This document shows positions 34,062-41,906 of a stretch of DNA of 64,000 nt, one piece after another. The DNA is taken from positions 2,358,001 to 2,422,000 of the forward strand of contig NZ_SNWR01000001.1 in assembly GCF_004362215.1 (NCBI RefSeq), read 5' to 3'. Within the stretch, counting starts at the first letter, position 1. The number at the start of each line of letters is the position of its first letter. The position numbers and the translations under genes are program-made. The DNA comes from Paractinoplanes brasiliensis (lineage in GTDB: Bacteria > Actinomycetota > Actinomycetes > Mycobacteriales > Micromonosporaceae). The notes under the pieces were generated by a model that was not told the origin of the DNA, searched no databases, and worked only from the letters and a program-made list of their open reading frames with translations.

Positions 34062-34706
34062 GTGGCAGCCTCCACCCGACCGATGCGGGCCGACGCCCGG
34101 CGCAACTACGAGCAGATCCTCGCCGCGGCCGAGGCCGAGGTGGCCCGCGCCGGCGCCGAGGCCTCGCTGGAGGAGATCGCTCGTCAGGCCGGTGTCGGCT
34201 CCGCCACCCTGCACCGTCACTTCCCGTCGCGGCAGGCCCTGCTCGAGGCCGTCTTCCACGATCGCGTGGTGACCCTGTGCAACCAGGCCCACGAGCTGGC
34301 CGCACAGCCCGGCACGGCCGCGCAGCACGACGGGACCGGCGGGGACACCCAGCGCGGCGTCGCCCGCCGGGACACGCCACCCACCGGGGATGCGGGGCAG
34401 GCGCTCACCGCGTGGCTGCGTTCGCTGGCCTCGTTCGGCGCGGTCAACCGTGGGCTCGCCAAGTCACTGCTCGGCGGCGCCCGGAGCAGCACGGCCGGCA
34501 GCTGCGAGACCATGCTGATCGAGGCCGGCAACGAACTGCTCGGCCCGGCCCAGGCCGCCGGCGCCGTCCGCCCCGAGGTCACCATCATCGACCTGCTCAC
34601 GCTGGTCAACGCAGTCTCGCTGGCCACCGAGGGCAGCCCGGACGCCGCAGCCGAGGCGGCACGCCTGGCCACCCTGGCGCTCGACGGGGTCCGCCCCCGC
34701 CGCTAG
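34062..34706 (+). CDS. TetR-family regulator
   Basis: 214 residues. HTH: LEEIARQAGVGSATLHRHFPSRQALLEAVF. The C-terminal domain has a Gly/Thr-rich loop (about 85-110). GTG start, 10 bp after the SDR gene. Its TAG stop (34704-34706) lies inside a CTAG that also provides the left edge of the TnpB element and the tnpB stop on the other strand. The coding sequence is intact despite the insertion. Confidence 0.87.
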   Translation: MAASTRPMRADARRNYEQILAAAEAEVARAGAEASLEEIARQAGVGSATLHRHFPSRQALLEAVFHDRVVTLCNQAHELAAQPGTAAQHDGTGGDTQRGVARRDTPPTGDAGQALTAWLRSLASFGAVNRGLAKSLLGGARSSTAGSCETMLIEAGNELLGPAQAAGAVRPEVTIIDLLTLVNAVSLATEGSPDAAAEAARLATLALDGVRPRR

Positions 34707-34736
34707 TGCGGTGTCCACGACCGTTGGCCGGTTTGG
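34703..34736. repeat. left terminal inverted repeat of the TnpB element
   Basis: Begins CTAGTGCGGTG and ends CCGGTTTGG; pairs with 36257-36290 at 27 of 34 positions. Confidence 0.85.
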
Positions 34737-36148
34737 GTCCGGTGTGGTTGTGGATCCTCGGTCACGATGGTGAACGAGCGACTCCCCATCACCGGGGGTG
34801 GTGGGGCGGGCCTCCGCCGGCCGAGGGACCCTGACGCCGCCAGTGGTCGGCGGCGTGGGTCACGCCGTGCCGGTCGGGCACCGGGGAGGTGTCGTCCGGC
34901 TCGACGGTGCGTGACCACCCCAGTGCACGCGGGAGGGTGTGGGGTGGTGGCGCCGCCCGGGGTGCGGGTGGCGATGGTGAACGCCGCAGCGATATCACGA
35001 TGCCCGGTGAACGCGCAGTGCGGGCAGACCATCCGCCTGCCCCGCGGCTTGCTGATCTTCTGGTGGCAGGCGGGGCAGGTCGACGAGGTGCCACGTTCGT
35101 CGACCAGGTGCACCCGGATCCCGGCCAGGGCGGCTTTGTCCTGCAGCATGGCCAGGGTGCGGCCGATCTGCCATTGCCGTAGCCGCAGGTTGTGCCGCCG
35201 CCCTGCTGATATGTCGAGGACCCCGCGCGGGTCGCCGACGGTCAACGTGCCGATCCGCTTGCTGACAGCCCAGCCGATCAACATCTTCGTGGCCTCGTGC
35301 AGGGCTTGACGGGTCCGGCGGCGGTGCCGGCCCTCGACCAGACGAGCGCGGCGGCGGATCTTGCGCCATCGTCGTGACCCGCGCCGGCCTTTGGCCGGGG
35401 TGTGGGTGGCGGTGGCGCGGCGGCGGTGTCGGGTGTCGGTCAGGTGCAGGCGGTGTTCGGCCCGGATCGCCCGCCCGGAGACCAGCAGCGCGCTGCCGTC
35501 GGCGGGGTGGGCGGCGCCGTAGGGGTGGATGATCCCGAGGTCGACCCCGGCCACCCGGGCCGGGTCCGGCCCAGTGCCGGGTGGGTAGGTGGTGATGGGC
35601 AGTTCGGCGGTGACGTCGATCCAGAGCCGGCCGGCGTCGACCAGCAATGTCACCGATCGCACCGTCTCGGGCGGGTAGGGAACCAGCCGGTCCAGGCGCA
35701 CCCACAGCGGATCACCTCCGCGGGCGACGGGCAGGCGCAGGCGGCGGCCGGTGAGGGTGAAGGTGCCGTGATACCAGCGGATCGGCATCAACCCGCGCCG
35801 CCGACGCGGGTAACGCACCTCGGCATGCCCTGCTTTGCGGCGGGCGGCAGCAGAAAACCAGGCATCGGAATAGCGTCGCAGCACCGACCGTGCCCCGGTG
35901 GTGTCGAGCTCCCCGAAGATGCCCGGCCCCGACGCCGCCAGCAACCGGCACAACTCCTGATAGCCGGCGACGGGTTTGTCACCGCGCCGCCGATGCCAGG
36001 CATTGACCTCCAGCACACACGCCCACACGTCACCGGCCGAGCGCAGCAACCCGAAACAGCGGTGCTGCTGGTGGCGGGTCAGGCGCAGGCCGACCCGGGC
36101 GGTGCGGTGCACGACCGGGCCGGTGCCGACGTCACGACGTCTAGGCAT
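34703..36148 (-). CDS. tnpB: TnpB-family RNA-guided nuclease homologue
   Basis: 481 residues. The OrfB core has RuvC-I Asp203 in GVDLGIIHPYG, a zinc ribbon with CPAC (358-361) and CPHC (375-378), and RuvC-III Asp385 in TGHRDIAAAF. At RuvC-II, where most TnpBs have a Glu (as in VEDL), this protein reads LTVGDPRGVLD (303-312), Gly305-Asp306. A Glu351 in VDERGTSSTC may substitute, as in TnpB groups with a rearranged active site. After residue 395 there is an ~85-residue Pro/Arg-rich tail whose DNA would overlap a guide-RNA region at the 3' end. The stop codon is made by the target CTAG. Confidence 0.85.
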   Translation of the reverse strand: MPRRRDVGTGPVVHRTARVGLRLTRHQQHRCFGLLRSAGDVWACVLEVNAWHRRRGDKPVAGYQELCRLLAASGPGIFGELDTTGARSVLRRYSDAWFSAAARRKAGHAEVRYPRRRRGLMPIRWYHGTFTLTGRRLRLPVARGGDPLWVRLDRLVPYPPETVRSVTLLVDAGRLWIDVTAELPITTYPPGTGPDPARVAGVDLGIIHPYGAAHPADGSALLVSGRAIRAEHRLHLTDTRHRRRATATHTPAKGRRGSRRWRKIRRRARLVEGRHRRRTRQALHEATKMLIGWAVSKRIGTLTVGDPRGVLDISAGRRHNLRLRQWQIGRTLAMLQDKAALAGIRVHLVDERGTSSTCPACHQKISKPRGRRMVCPHCAFTGHRDIAAAFTIATRTPGGATTPHPPACTGVVTHRRAGRHLPGARPARRDPRRRPLAASGSLGRRRPAPPPPVMGSRSFTIVTEDPQPHRTQTGQRSWTPH

Positions 36149-36256
36149 ACGACCATCATGTCACACGACCACTGAACACGCGACCAGCAGATGCCCGGCA
36201 GTGTGCGGGTACGGCACTTGCCACCGACTGAACCTCAACGTTGCTGCGACGCGACA

Positions 36257-36290
36257 CCAAACCGGTGACCGTCCGGGGCCACCGCACTAG
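36257..36290. repeat. right terminal inverted repeat of the TnpB element
   Basis: Ends CACCGCACTAG; inverted copy of 34703-34736. The final CTAG also holds the rdgB stop (minus strand, 36287-36289). Confidence 0.85.
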
Positions 36291-36901
36291 CTCGTCACCT
36301 CGCGGGCGATGACCTTCGACAGCTCGCGGAAAGCCTTGCCCCGGTGGCTGATCGCGTCCTTCTCGGCCGGTGACAGCTCGGCGTTCGTCCTGTCCTGGCC
36401 GTCGCCCAGGAAGATCGGGTCGTAACCGAACCCGCCCTCACCCCGCCGCGCGCGCAGGATCCGGCCCGTCTGCCGGCCCTCGACCAGGTGCTCGCGGCCG
36501 TTGGGCAGCACCAGGGCCGCCGCGCACACGAACGCGCCGCCGCGCTGCTCGTCGGACACGTCGGAGATCTGGGCCAGCACCAGGTCAAGGTTCGCGTCGT
36601 CGTCGCCGTGGCCGCCGGACCAGCGGGCGCTGAAGACGCCGGGCATGCCGTTGAGCGCGTCGACGGCGAGACCCGAATCGTCGGCCACCGTGGGCAGGCC
36701 GGTGCGCCGGGCCCCCTCACGCGCCTTGATCAGCGCGTTTTCCCCGAACGTCAGCCCCGTCTCGGGCACGTCGGGATAATCCGGGAAATCGGCCAGCCCG
36801 ACCAGCGCGATGCGGTTGGCCCCGAGCGACGTGTCGAGGATGCGCTGCAGCTCGACCAGCTTCTTCCGGTTGGCCGTGGCCAGCAGCAGCCGGGCGCTCA
36901 C
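36287..36901 (-). CDS. rdgB: RdgB/HAM1 non-canonical purine NTP pyrophosphatase
   Basis: 204 residues. It hydrolyses dITP, XTP and ITP to monophosphates, keeping deaminated purines out of nucleic acids. Motifs: LLLATANRKKLVELQ, TFGENALIKAREGA, VADDSGLAVDALNGMPGVFSARW and GFGYDPIF. GTG start overlapping the rph stop (GTGA), so the rph-rdgB pair is co-transcribed. Its stop lies in the CTAG used by the TnpB element, without loss of coding sequence. Confidence 0.95.
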   Translation of the reverse strand: MSARLLLATANRKKLVELQRILDTSLGANRIALVGLADFPDYPDVPETGLTFGENALIKAREGARRTGLPTVADDSGLAVDALNGMPGVFSARWSGGHGDDDANLDLVLAQISDVSDEQRGGAFVCAAALVLPNGREHLVEGRQTGRILRARRGEGGFGYDPIFLGDGQDRTNAELSPAEKDAISHRGKAFRELSKVIAREVTS

Positions 36902-37626
36902 GCGGCCAGCGTCTTCTGCTGGGCGGCGGACAGCTCGGCACAGCCGGCCAGCGCGAGGTCGAGCAGCGCGTCCATCTGGTCGCGGCGGAAGACGCCGTTC
37001 TCGCCGGTGCCCTGCACCTCGACGAAGTCACCGTCGCCGGTGGCCACCACGTTCATGTCGACCTCGGCCGCGACGTCCTCGAGATACATCAGGTCGAGGC
37101 GGGGCTCGCCCTCGATGATGCCGACGCTGACCGCCTGGATCGACCGGTGCATGACCTTGTCGACCTTGCCGGCCAGCGACTTGCGCTCGGCCAGCCAGCC
37201 GACCGCGTCGTGCAGCGCCACGTAGGCCCCGGTGATGGCGGCCGTGCGGGTGCCGCCGTCGGCCTGCAGCACGTCGCAGTCGAGAACGACCGAGTTCTCG
37301 CCCAGCGCCTTCAGGTCGATGCAGGCACGCAGGCTGCGGCCGATCAGCCGGGAGATCTCGTGGGTGCGCCCGCCGACCTTGCCCTTGATGCTCTCGCGGT
37401 CGCCGCGGGTGTTGGTGGCGCGGGGCAGCATCGAATACTCAGCGGTGACCCAGCCGAGGCCGGAGCCCTTGCGCCAGCGGGGCACGCCCTCGGTGACGCT
37501 CGCCGTGCAGAGCACTCGCGTGTTGCCGAACTCGACGAGCACCGACCCCTCGGGGTGGATGCTCCAGTGCCGAGTCAGCGTCACCGGTCGCAGTTGGTCG
37601 GCCGATCGGCCGTCGGGGCGTGCCAT
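36898..37626 (-). CDS. rph: ribonuclease PH
   Basis: 242 residues. Phosphorolytic 3'-5' exoribonuclease that trims tRNA 3' ends. It starts MARPDGRSADQLRPVTL and has VLCTASVTEGVPRW, LPRATNTR, RLIGRSLRACIDLKALG, and CDVLQADGGTRTAAITGAYVA. ATG 37626 is preferred over 37707 because the conserved N-terminus begins there. First gene of rph-rdgB. Confidence 0.95.
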   Translation of the reverse strand: MARPDGRSADQLRPVTLTRHWSIHPEGSVLVEFGNTRVLCTASVTEGVPRWRKGSGLGWVTAEYSMLPRATNTRGDRESIKGKVGGRTHEISRLIGRSLRACIDLKALGENSVVLDCDVLQADGGTRTAAITGAYVALHDAVGWLAERKSLAGKVDKVMHRSIQAVSVGIIEGEPRLDLMYLEDVAAEVDMNVVATGDGDFVEVQGTGENGVFRRDQMDALLDLALAGCAELSAAQQKTLAA

Positions 37627-37712
37627 GGGAGAAACCTTATTAGGCCAGGGGCGGGACCGCTGCGCCCGCCCCACCGCCTGTGGATAACTCGCCTGGCCTG
37701 TGGACAACCAAG

Positions 37713-37764
37713 GCCTGTTTCACGACTGAGACGGGCTGCGGAGCGGTTGAGTCATGAAACAGGC
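37713..37764 (-). terminator. long-stem hairpin after the glycosyltransferase gene
   Basis: Arms 37713-37727 and 37750-37764 pair at 14 of 15 positions around a 22-nt loop. It directly abuts the glycosyltransferase stop codon at 37765. Confidence 0.75.
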
Positions 37765-38949
37765 TCAGCCGAGGGTCGGACCGGCCGGCCGGGGCACCGC
37801 CGGCCGCAGCACCGCGGTGGGCCGCTGCCGCCCGGCCAGGGCCACCTCGGGCAGCGCGCCGTGGGCCCGCAGGAAACCGTCGACCGCCTGCGGCCACCCG
37901 AAGTTCTCGGCGCGGGCCCGCGCGGCCGCCCGGCGCTCGGCCTCGGGGCGCTCCATCAGCCGGCGTACTCCCGCGGCGAAGCCCTCGGGGGTGCCGGGCA
38001 CGGCGACCCCGCCGTCGCCGACGACCTCGGGCAACGCGCTCGTCTCGTTGACCACGACGGGGGTGCCGCAGGCCAGCGCCTCGAGGGCGGTCATGCCGAA
38101 CGTCTCGACCGGGCCGGGCGCGAGCACCACGTCGGCGCTGGCGAGCAGGGCGGCCACGGCGCCGCGCTCGGCGATGTGCCCGGTGAACCGGACCGGCAGG
38201 CGCGCGGCCCGATAGGCCAGCGCGGCCCGCCGTACGCCGTCTCCGGCCACAGCGAGCACGGCGGGCACCTTGTCGTTGCGCAGCGCGGCGATCGTGTCCA
38301 CGGCGAGCTCAGGGCGTTTCTGGCCGGAGAGCCGGCTGGCGAACGCGATCAGCAGCTCACCGGGGCGGGCGTAGCGCTCGCGGACGCTCTCGTCGAACCG
38401 GCCTGGGTGGAACCCGTCGAGGTCGACGCCGAGCGGCACCTCGGTCAGGTTGGGCACGCCCAGGCGGCGGAACTCGGCCGCGGCGAACGAGGTGGTGCAG
38501 ATGATCTGGTCGAAGAACTCGGCCGTGCGCAGGTTGAACTTGTCGGCAAGGGCGTCGCGCTTGGGCACGCCCCAGACGCCGAGCAGCCCGGCCAGGCTTT
38601 CGTGCGACACCATCACCGAGGCGACGCCGCGGTTGCGGGCCCAGCCGCCCGTCCACCGCAGGCTGGTGCGGTCGGAGACCTCGATGCGGTCGGGTTCCAG
38701 CTCGTCGAGCAGTCGGGTGAGTTCCCGCCGCCCGGTCATGACCCGATATCCCCCCGTACGCGGGAGGGGGGCGCTGGGCAGCGTGATGACGCGGCCCTGC
38801 GAGGTCATCCGGTCGGAGCGCTCGCGACCGGGAACAATCAGCACCGCCTCGTGGCCGGCCCTCTGGTAGCCCTCGCCGAGGTTACGGAGAGCTGTCCGCA
38901 GGCCACCCGAATGGGTTGTCACGAAGTTGGCCAGGCGAACGATGCGCAT
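37765..38949 (-). CDS. GT4-family glycosyltransferase
   Basis: 394 residues, GT-B fold. N-terminal acceptor domain: MRIVRLANFVTTHSGGLRTALRNLGEGY. C-terminal nucleotide-sugar domain: FASRLSGQKRPELAVD and PVETFGMTALEALACGTPVVVNE, the EX7E motif. It resembles actinobacterial GT4 enzymes acting on lipid or mannosyl acceptors. Donor and acceptor are not evident. The MBL hydrolase gene upstream (70 bp away, same strand) may belong to the same transcript. Confidence 0.85.
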   Translation of the reverse strand: MRIVRLANFVTTHSGGLRTALRNLGEGYQRAGHEAVLIVPGRERSDRMTSQGRVITLPSAPLPRTGGYRVMTGRRELTRLLDELEPDRIEVSDRTSLRWTGGWARNRGVASVMVSHESLAGLLGVWGVPKRDALADKFNLRTAEFFDQIICTTSFAAAEFRRLGVPNLTEVPLGVDLDGFHPGRFDESVRERYARPGELLIAFASRLSGQKRPELAVDTIAALRNDKVPAVLAVAGDGVRRAALAYRAARLPVRFTGHIAERGAVAALLASADVVLAPGPVETFGMTALEALACGTPVVVNETSALPEVVGDGGVAVPGTPEGFAAGVRRLMERPEAERRAAARARAENFGWPQAVDGFLRAHGALPEVALAGRQRPTAVLRPAVPRPAGPTLG

Positions 38950-39019
38950 CCAACAACTCCAAGATCACGATCCGCTGGTGCTCTCGTGCTCCGACCGTGC
39001 CCCCGCCCCGGTCAAGGGC

Positions 39020-39766
39020 CTAGAGATCGTAGCGGGCACCTGGGCGCACGACCTCAACCGGTCCCGCAAACGCGGCCACGGCGGCATCCACAATAGATGC
39101 CTCACTGACCCAGGCGGGGACGAGATGGGTCAGAAGCAGCTTACCCACGTCCGCCTTGGTGGCCGCCTCGCCCGCCTCACCCCCCGTGAGGTGCAGGCCA
39201 GGGGGGTTGTCGGCGCCGTCGAGGTAACTGGCCTCACACAGAAACAAATCCGCGCCGGCGGCGAGTCGCAGCAGCGGTTCGCACGGCGCGGTGTCCGAGG
39301 AGTAGGCCAGGACCGACCCGCCGTGCTCGATGCGTACGCCATAGGTCTCGATGGGATGGTTGACCCGGTCGACCGTGATCGAGAAGGGACCGATCGGGAA
39401 CGTGCCGGGCTGCAGGCCGTAGAACGTGTACACATCGTCGACCGGCTCGTTGTCCTGGCTGTACGCGGCGGAGATGCGCTCGGCCGCCCCCAGCGGGGCG
39501 TACATGGGAACCGGCGGCAGCGGGCCGGACGGGTCGTAGCGACGGACCACGATGTACGTACACGCGTCGAGCATGTGGTCGCAGTGCAGATGCGTGAGGA
39601 TGATCGCGTCGATCTTGTTCATGTCGGAGTAGCGCTGCAGCGCGGACAACGAACCCGAGCCGAAATCAATCAGCAGCCGGAAGCCCTCAGCCTCGACGAG
39701 ATAGGCGGAACAAGCCGACTCGGGGCCGGGAAAACTGCCGGCACAGCCGAGAACGGTCAGTCGCAT
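39020..39766 (-). CDS. MBL-fold metallohydrolase (RNase Z-like group)
   Basis: 248 residues. Metal-binding HLHCDHM, with further ligands in VNHPIETYG, YSSDTAPCE and LLTHLVP. The start MRLTVLGCAGSFPGPESACSAYLVE is typical of small cytoplasmic RNase Z/AtsA-like hydrolases in Actinobacteria, whose substrates are often phosphodiesters or unknown. Transcribed toward the glycosyltransferase. Confidence 0.88.
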   Translation of the reverse strand: MRLTVLGCAGSFPGPESACSAYLVEAEGFRLLIDFGSGSLSALQRYSDMNKIDAIILTHLHCDHMLDACTYIVVRRYDPSGPLPPVPMYAPLGAAERISAAYSQDNEPVDDVYTFYGLQPGTFPIGPFSITVDRVNHPIETYGVRIEHGGSVLAYSSDTAPCEPLLRLAAGADLFLCEASYLDGADNPPGLHLTGGEAGEAATKADVGKLLLTHLVPAWVSEASIVDAAVAAFAGPVEVVRPGARYDL

Positions 39767-39891
39767 GCGGGTCCCTTTGGCTCACGCTGGGTCGAACACG
39801 CCCCGCCCGACCGGTCCGTGCTGACTTCCTCAGACCAGTCAATCACGGAGCGAAGCGTACGCCGGGACCTGCGCGCCATGTAAACGTCAGA

Positions 39892-39911
39892 TCGATTTGT
39901 CGCTAAATCGA
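39892..39911. promoter_or_regulatory. 7-6-7 palindrome in the divergent intergenic region
   Basis: TCGATTT gtcgct AAATCGA lies between the MBL gene and the small membrane-protein gene at 40028. It is AT-rich for this genome, so possibly an operator. The regulator is unknown. No gene is seen in 39767-40027. Confidence 0.45.
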
Positions 39912-40027
39912 CAACGTACATCACACCGTCCGTGACCTCGGCCATTAACGCAATTCCCGTTACGTCCGGTGAGTCGTTTGCGTTGCACAAAGTGAGGACT
40001 TTCGAGGACGGAACAGGCGGAGGCAGC

Positions 40028-40438
40028 GTGACCACGGCCGAGAAGGACCGCACCACGCGCACCGAAGCGGCAGCGATCATGCCGTTCGGTGGCTGGGAGA
40101 GTACACCGAACGGGACCGGATCTCCGGACGATCGAACGCTTTTCCGCTTTCCCGCCCCGGACGATCCGGCGCCGAGCACCGTACGGGTCCTGACGATGGC
40201 GCTGTGGGCGGCCGTGCTGGGCCTCACCGCGACCGGAGTCGGCGTTATCGCATTGGTCACCGTTCTCGGCGGCGCGGCATTCTGGTACGTGCCCACGCTC
40301 GCCCTGTTCGGCTTGCTGAGTGTGGCAATGGCGGTGGCCTCATTCCTGTCGATTCACCGCCCCGTCCTGCCGTGGTTGCTGCTCGCCTGCGCGACCGGGC
40401 CGCTCGCCGTGGACGTGCTGATCGCAGCACTCCATTAG
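40028..40438 (+). CDS. small three-TM membrane protein, unknown function
   Basis: 136 residues from GTG 40028, which has GGAGG six nt upstream; a longer frame (39932) lacks such a signal. A cytoplasmic ~50-residue N-terminus (FGGWESTPNGTG, LFRFPAPDDPAPS) precedes three hydrophobic helices (about 50-78, 82-106 and 111-135). No family recognised. Convergent with cysM, whose stop lies 8 bp beyond. Confidence 0.65.
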   Translation: MTTAEKDRTTRTEAAAIMPFGGWESTPNGTGSPDDRTLFRFPAPDDPAPSTVRVLTMALWAAVLGLTATGVGVIALVTVLGGAAFWYVPTLALFGLLSVAMAVASFLSIHRPVLPWLLLACATGPLAVDVLIAALH

Positions 40439-40446
40439 GGCCGTTC

Positions 40447-41412
40447 TCAGGCCCAGAGCTGGCCCTCGAGGGCTTCCTCGGCATCGTTGAGCGTGCCGCC
40501 GTAAGCGCCCGTGGAAAGGTATTTCCAGCCGCCGTCGGCGATCACGAAGGCGACGTCGGCGCGGCGGCCGGCCTTGACCGCCTCGTGCGCGACGGCCAGC
40601 GCGGCGTGCAGGATCGCGCCGCTGGAGAAGCCGGCGAAGATGCCCTCGACCTCGACGAGCTGGCGGGTGCGCAGCACGGCGTCCCGGGTGCCGACCGAGA
40701 AACGGCGGTCGAGCACGCCGGCGTCGTACAGCTCGGGCACGTAGCCTTCGTCGATGTTGCGCAACCCGTACACCAGTTCGCCGTAACGCGGCTCGGCCGC
40801 GACGATCTGGATGCCGTCGACCTTTTCCTTGAGGAAACGGCCGGTGCCCATCAGCGTGCCGGTGGTGCCCAGGCCGGCCACGAAATGCGTGATGGTGGGC
40901 AGGTCGTGCAGCAGCTCGGGACCGGTGGTCTCGTAGTGCGCGCGGGCGTTGGCCGGGTTGCCGTACTGGAACAGCATCTTCCAGTCGGGGTGCTCGGCGG
41001 CGATCTGCTTGGCGGTGGCCACGGCCTGGTTGGAACCGCCCGCGGCCGGCGAAAAGATGATCTCGGCGCCGTACATGCGCAGCAGCTGGATCCGCTCGGC
41101 CGACACGTTCTCGGGCATCACGCAGACCAGCCGGTAACCGCGCAGCTTGGCCACCATGGCCAGGGCGATGCCGGTGTTGCCGCTGGTCGGCTCGAGGATG
41201 GTGTCGCCGGGACGCAGGTGACCCGACTCCTCGGCCGCCCGCACCATGAAGAGCGCGGCGCGGTCCTTGATGCTGCCGGTCGGGTTGCGGTCCTCCAGCT
41301 TGGCCCACAACCGCACCGGCGGTGCCCCTTCGGGCACCACCGGCGAGAGGCGGGGCAGGCCGACGAGCGGCGTGCCCCCGCACGCGTCCAGCAGGCTCTC
41401 GTAACGAGCCAT
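40447..41412 (-). CDS. cysM: CysO-dependent cysteine synthase CysM
   Basis: 321-residue PLP enzyme. It joins O-phosphoserine with the sulfur of thiocarboxylated CysO, the route known from M. tuberculosis. The PLP Lys is in NPTGSIKDRAA, the substrate loop is EPTSGNTGIALA, and a glycine loop is GLGTTGTLMGTGR. The C-terminal AYGGTLNDAEEALEGQLWA matches the CysM tail that closes over the active site. ATG 41412 lies 4 nt after the cysO stop, so the two are coupled. The neighbours cysO and mec confirm the pathway. Confidence 0.95.
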   Translation of the reverse strand: MARYESLLDACGGTPLVGLPRLSPVVPEGAPPVRLWAKLEDRNPTGSIKDRAALFMVRAAEESGHLRPGDTILEPTSGNTGIALAMVAKLRGYRLVCVMPENVSAERIQLLRMYGAEIIFSPAAGGSNQAVATAKQIAAEHPDWKMLFQYGNPANARAHYETTGPELLHDLPTITHFVAGLGTTGTLMGTGRFLKEKVDGIQIVAAEPRYGELVYGLRNIDEGYVPELYDAGVLDRRFSVGTRDAVLRTRQLVEVEGIFAGFSSGAILHAALAVAHEAVKAGRRADVAFVIADGGWKYLSTGAYGGTLNDAEEALEGQLWA

Positions 41413-41416
41413 GGAC

Positions 41417-41773
41417 TCAGCCTTCAGTCGGGTCAGGGGCAGCGGCGGGGTGGTTGGAGGGGCGCCCGAGCAGGGCGGCCGCGGCCGCGAAGCCCAGAGC
41501 GCCACCGGCCACGGCCGGGAGGATGGTGATCGAGTCACCGTCGCTGAGCTTGGCGTCGAGCGCGCCGAGGAAACGGACGTCCTCGTCGTTGACGTAGACG
41601 TTGACGAACTTGTGCAGCCCGCCCTCGGGGGTGATGAGACGCCCCTTGAGGCCGTTGTGCTTGGCGTCCAGGTCGTCGATGAGCGCGGTCAGCGACTCGC
41701 CGGAGCCTTCGACGACCTTGGCGCCGCCGGTGTAGCTGCGCAGGATGGTGGGGATGCGAACTTCGATAGCCAT
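41417..41773 (-). CDS. cysO: sulfur-carrier protein CysO with C-terminal extension
   Basis: 118 residues. MoaD/ThiS-like ubiquitin fold (MAIEVRIPTILRSYTGG, FVNVYVNDEDVRFLG, LSDGDSITILPAVAGG). In the M. tuberculosis protein the chain ends at the GG that carries the thiocarboxylate. Here about 27 residues follow the GG: ALGFAAAAALLGRP and a Pro/Ala tail. The Mec protease encoded upstream could remove this tail to expose GG. The extension is in frame and runs to within 4 nt of cysM, so it does not look like a sequencing artefact. Confidence 0.9.
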   Translation of the reverse strand: MAIEVRIPTILRSYTGGAKVVEGSGESLTALIDDLDAKHNGLKGRLITPEGGLHKFVNVYVNDEDVRFLGALDAKLSDGDSITILPAVAGGALGFAAAAALLGRPSNHPAAAPDPTEG

Positions 41774-41808
41774 GGCTGTGAATGCTCCAAAAGGAAAGGT
41801 CGAACTGA

Positions 41809-41877
41809 GGGCAGGGTCGTCTACGGGCTTCGGTGTCGTCAGCGACACTCGTAGAAGACCGACACGGGGCTCTGCCC
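41809..41877 (-). promoter_or_regulatory. nested RNA hairpin in the cysO leader
   Basis: Successive paired segments on one axis: GGGCAG/CTGCCC (41809-41814, 41872-41877), GGTC/GACC (41815-41818, 41857-41860), TCTACG/CGTAGA (41820-41825, 41850-41855) and GTGTCG/CGACAC with loop tcag (41833-41848). It lies between the mec stop and cysO start. On the minus strand it is followed within 20 nt by TTTCCTTTT. It may be an attenuator, or a terminator or processing site between mec and cysO-cysM. Confidence 0.65.
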
Positions 41878-41906
41878 GAACATGTACGACTGCACAGCGC
41901 TCGCAA

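Larger units (their letters stand above)
34703..36290. mobile_element. TIR-bounded TnpB element (1588 bp) without a transposase gene
   Basis: The ends carry a 34-bp imperfect terminal inverted repeat (27 of 34 match; the outer 11 bp, CTAGTGCGGTG, are perfect) at 34703-34736 and 36257-36290. Both ends finish in CTAG, consistent with insertion at the TA of a CTAG with TA duplicated, the target habit of IS630/Tc1-mariner elements. The only gene is tnpB. IS200/IS605 and IS607 elements, the usual carriers of tnpB, lack such TIRs. The element may be moved in trans. If it is excised, tetR and rdgB would overlap at a shared CTAG with both stops restored. Confidence 0.8.
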
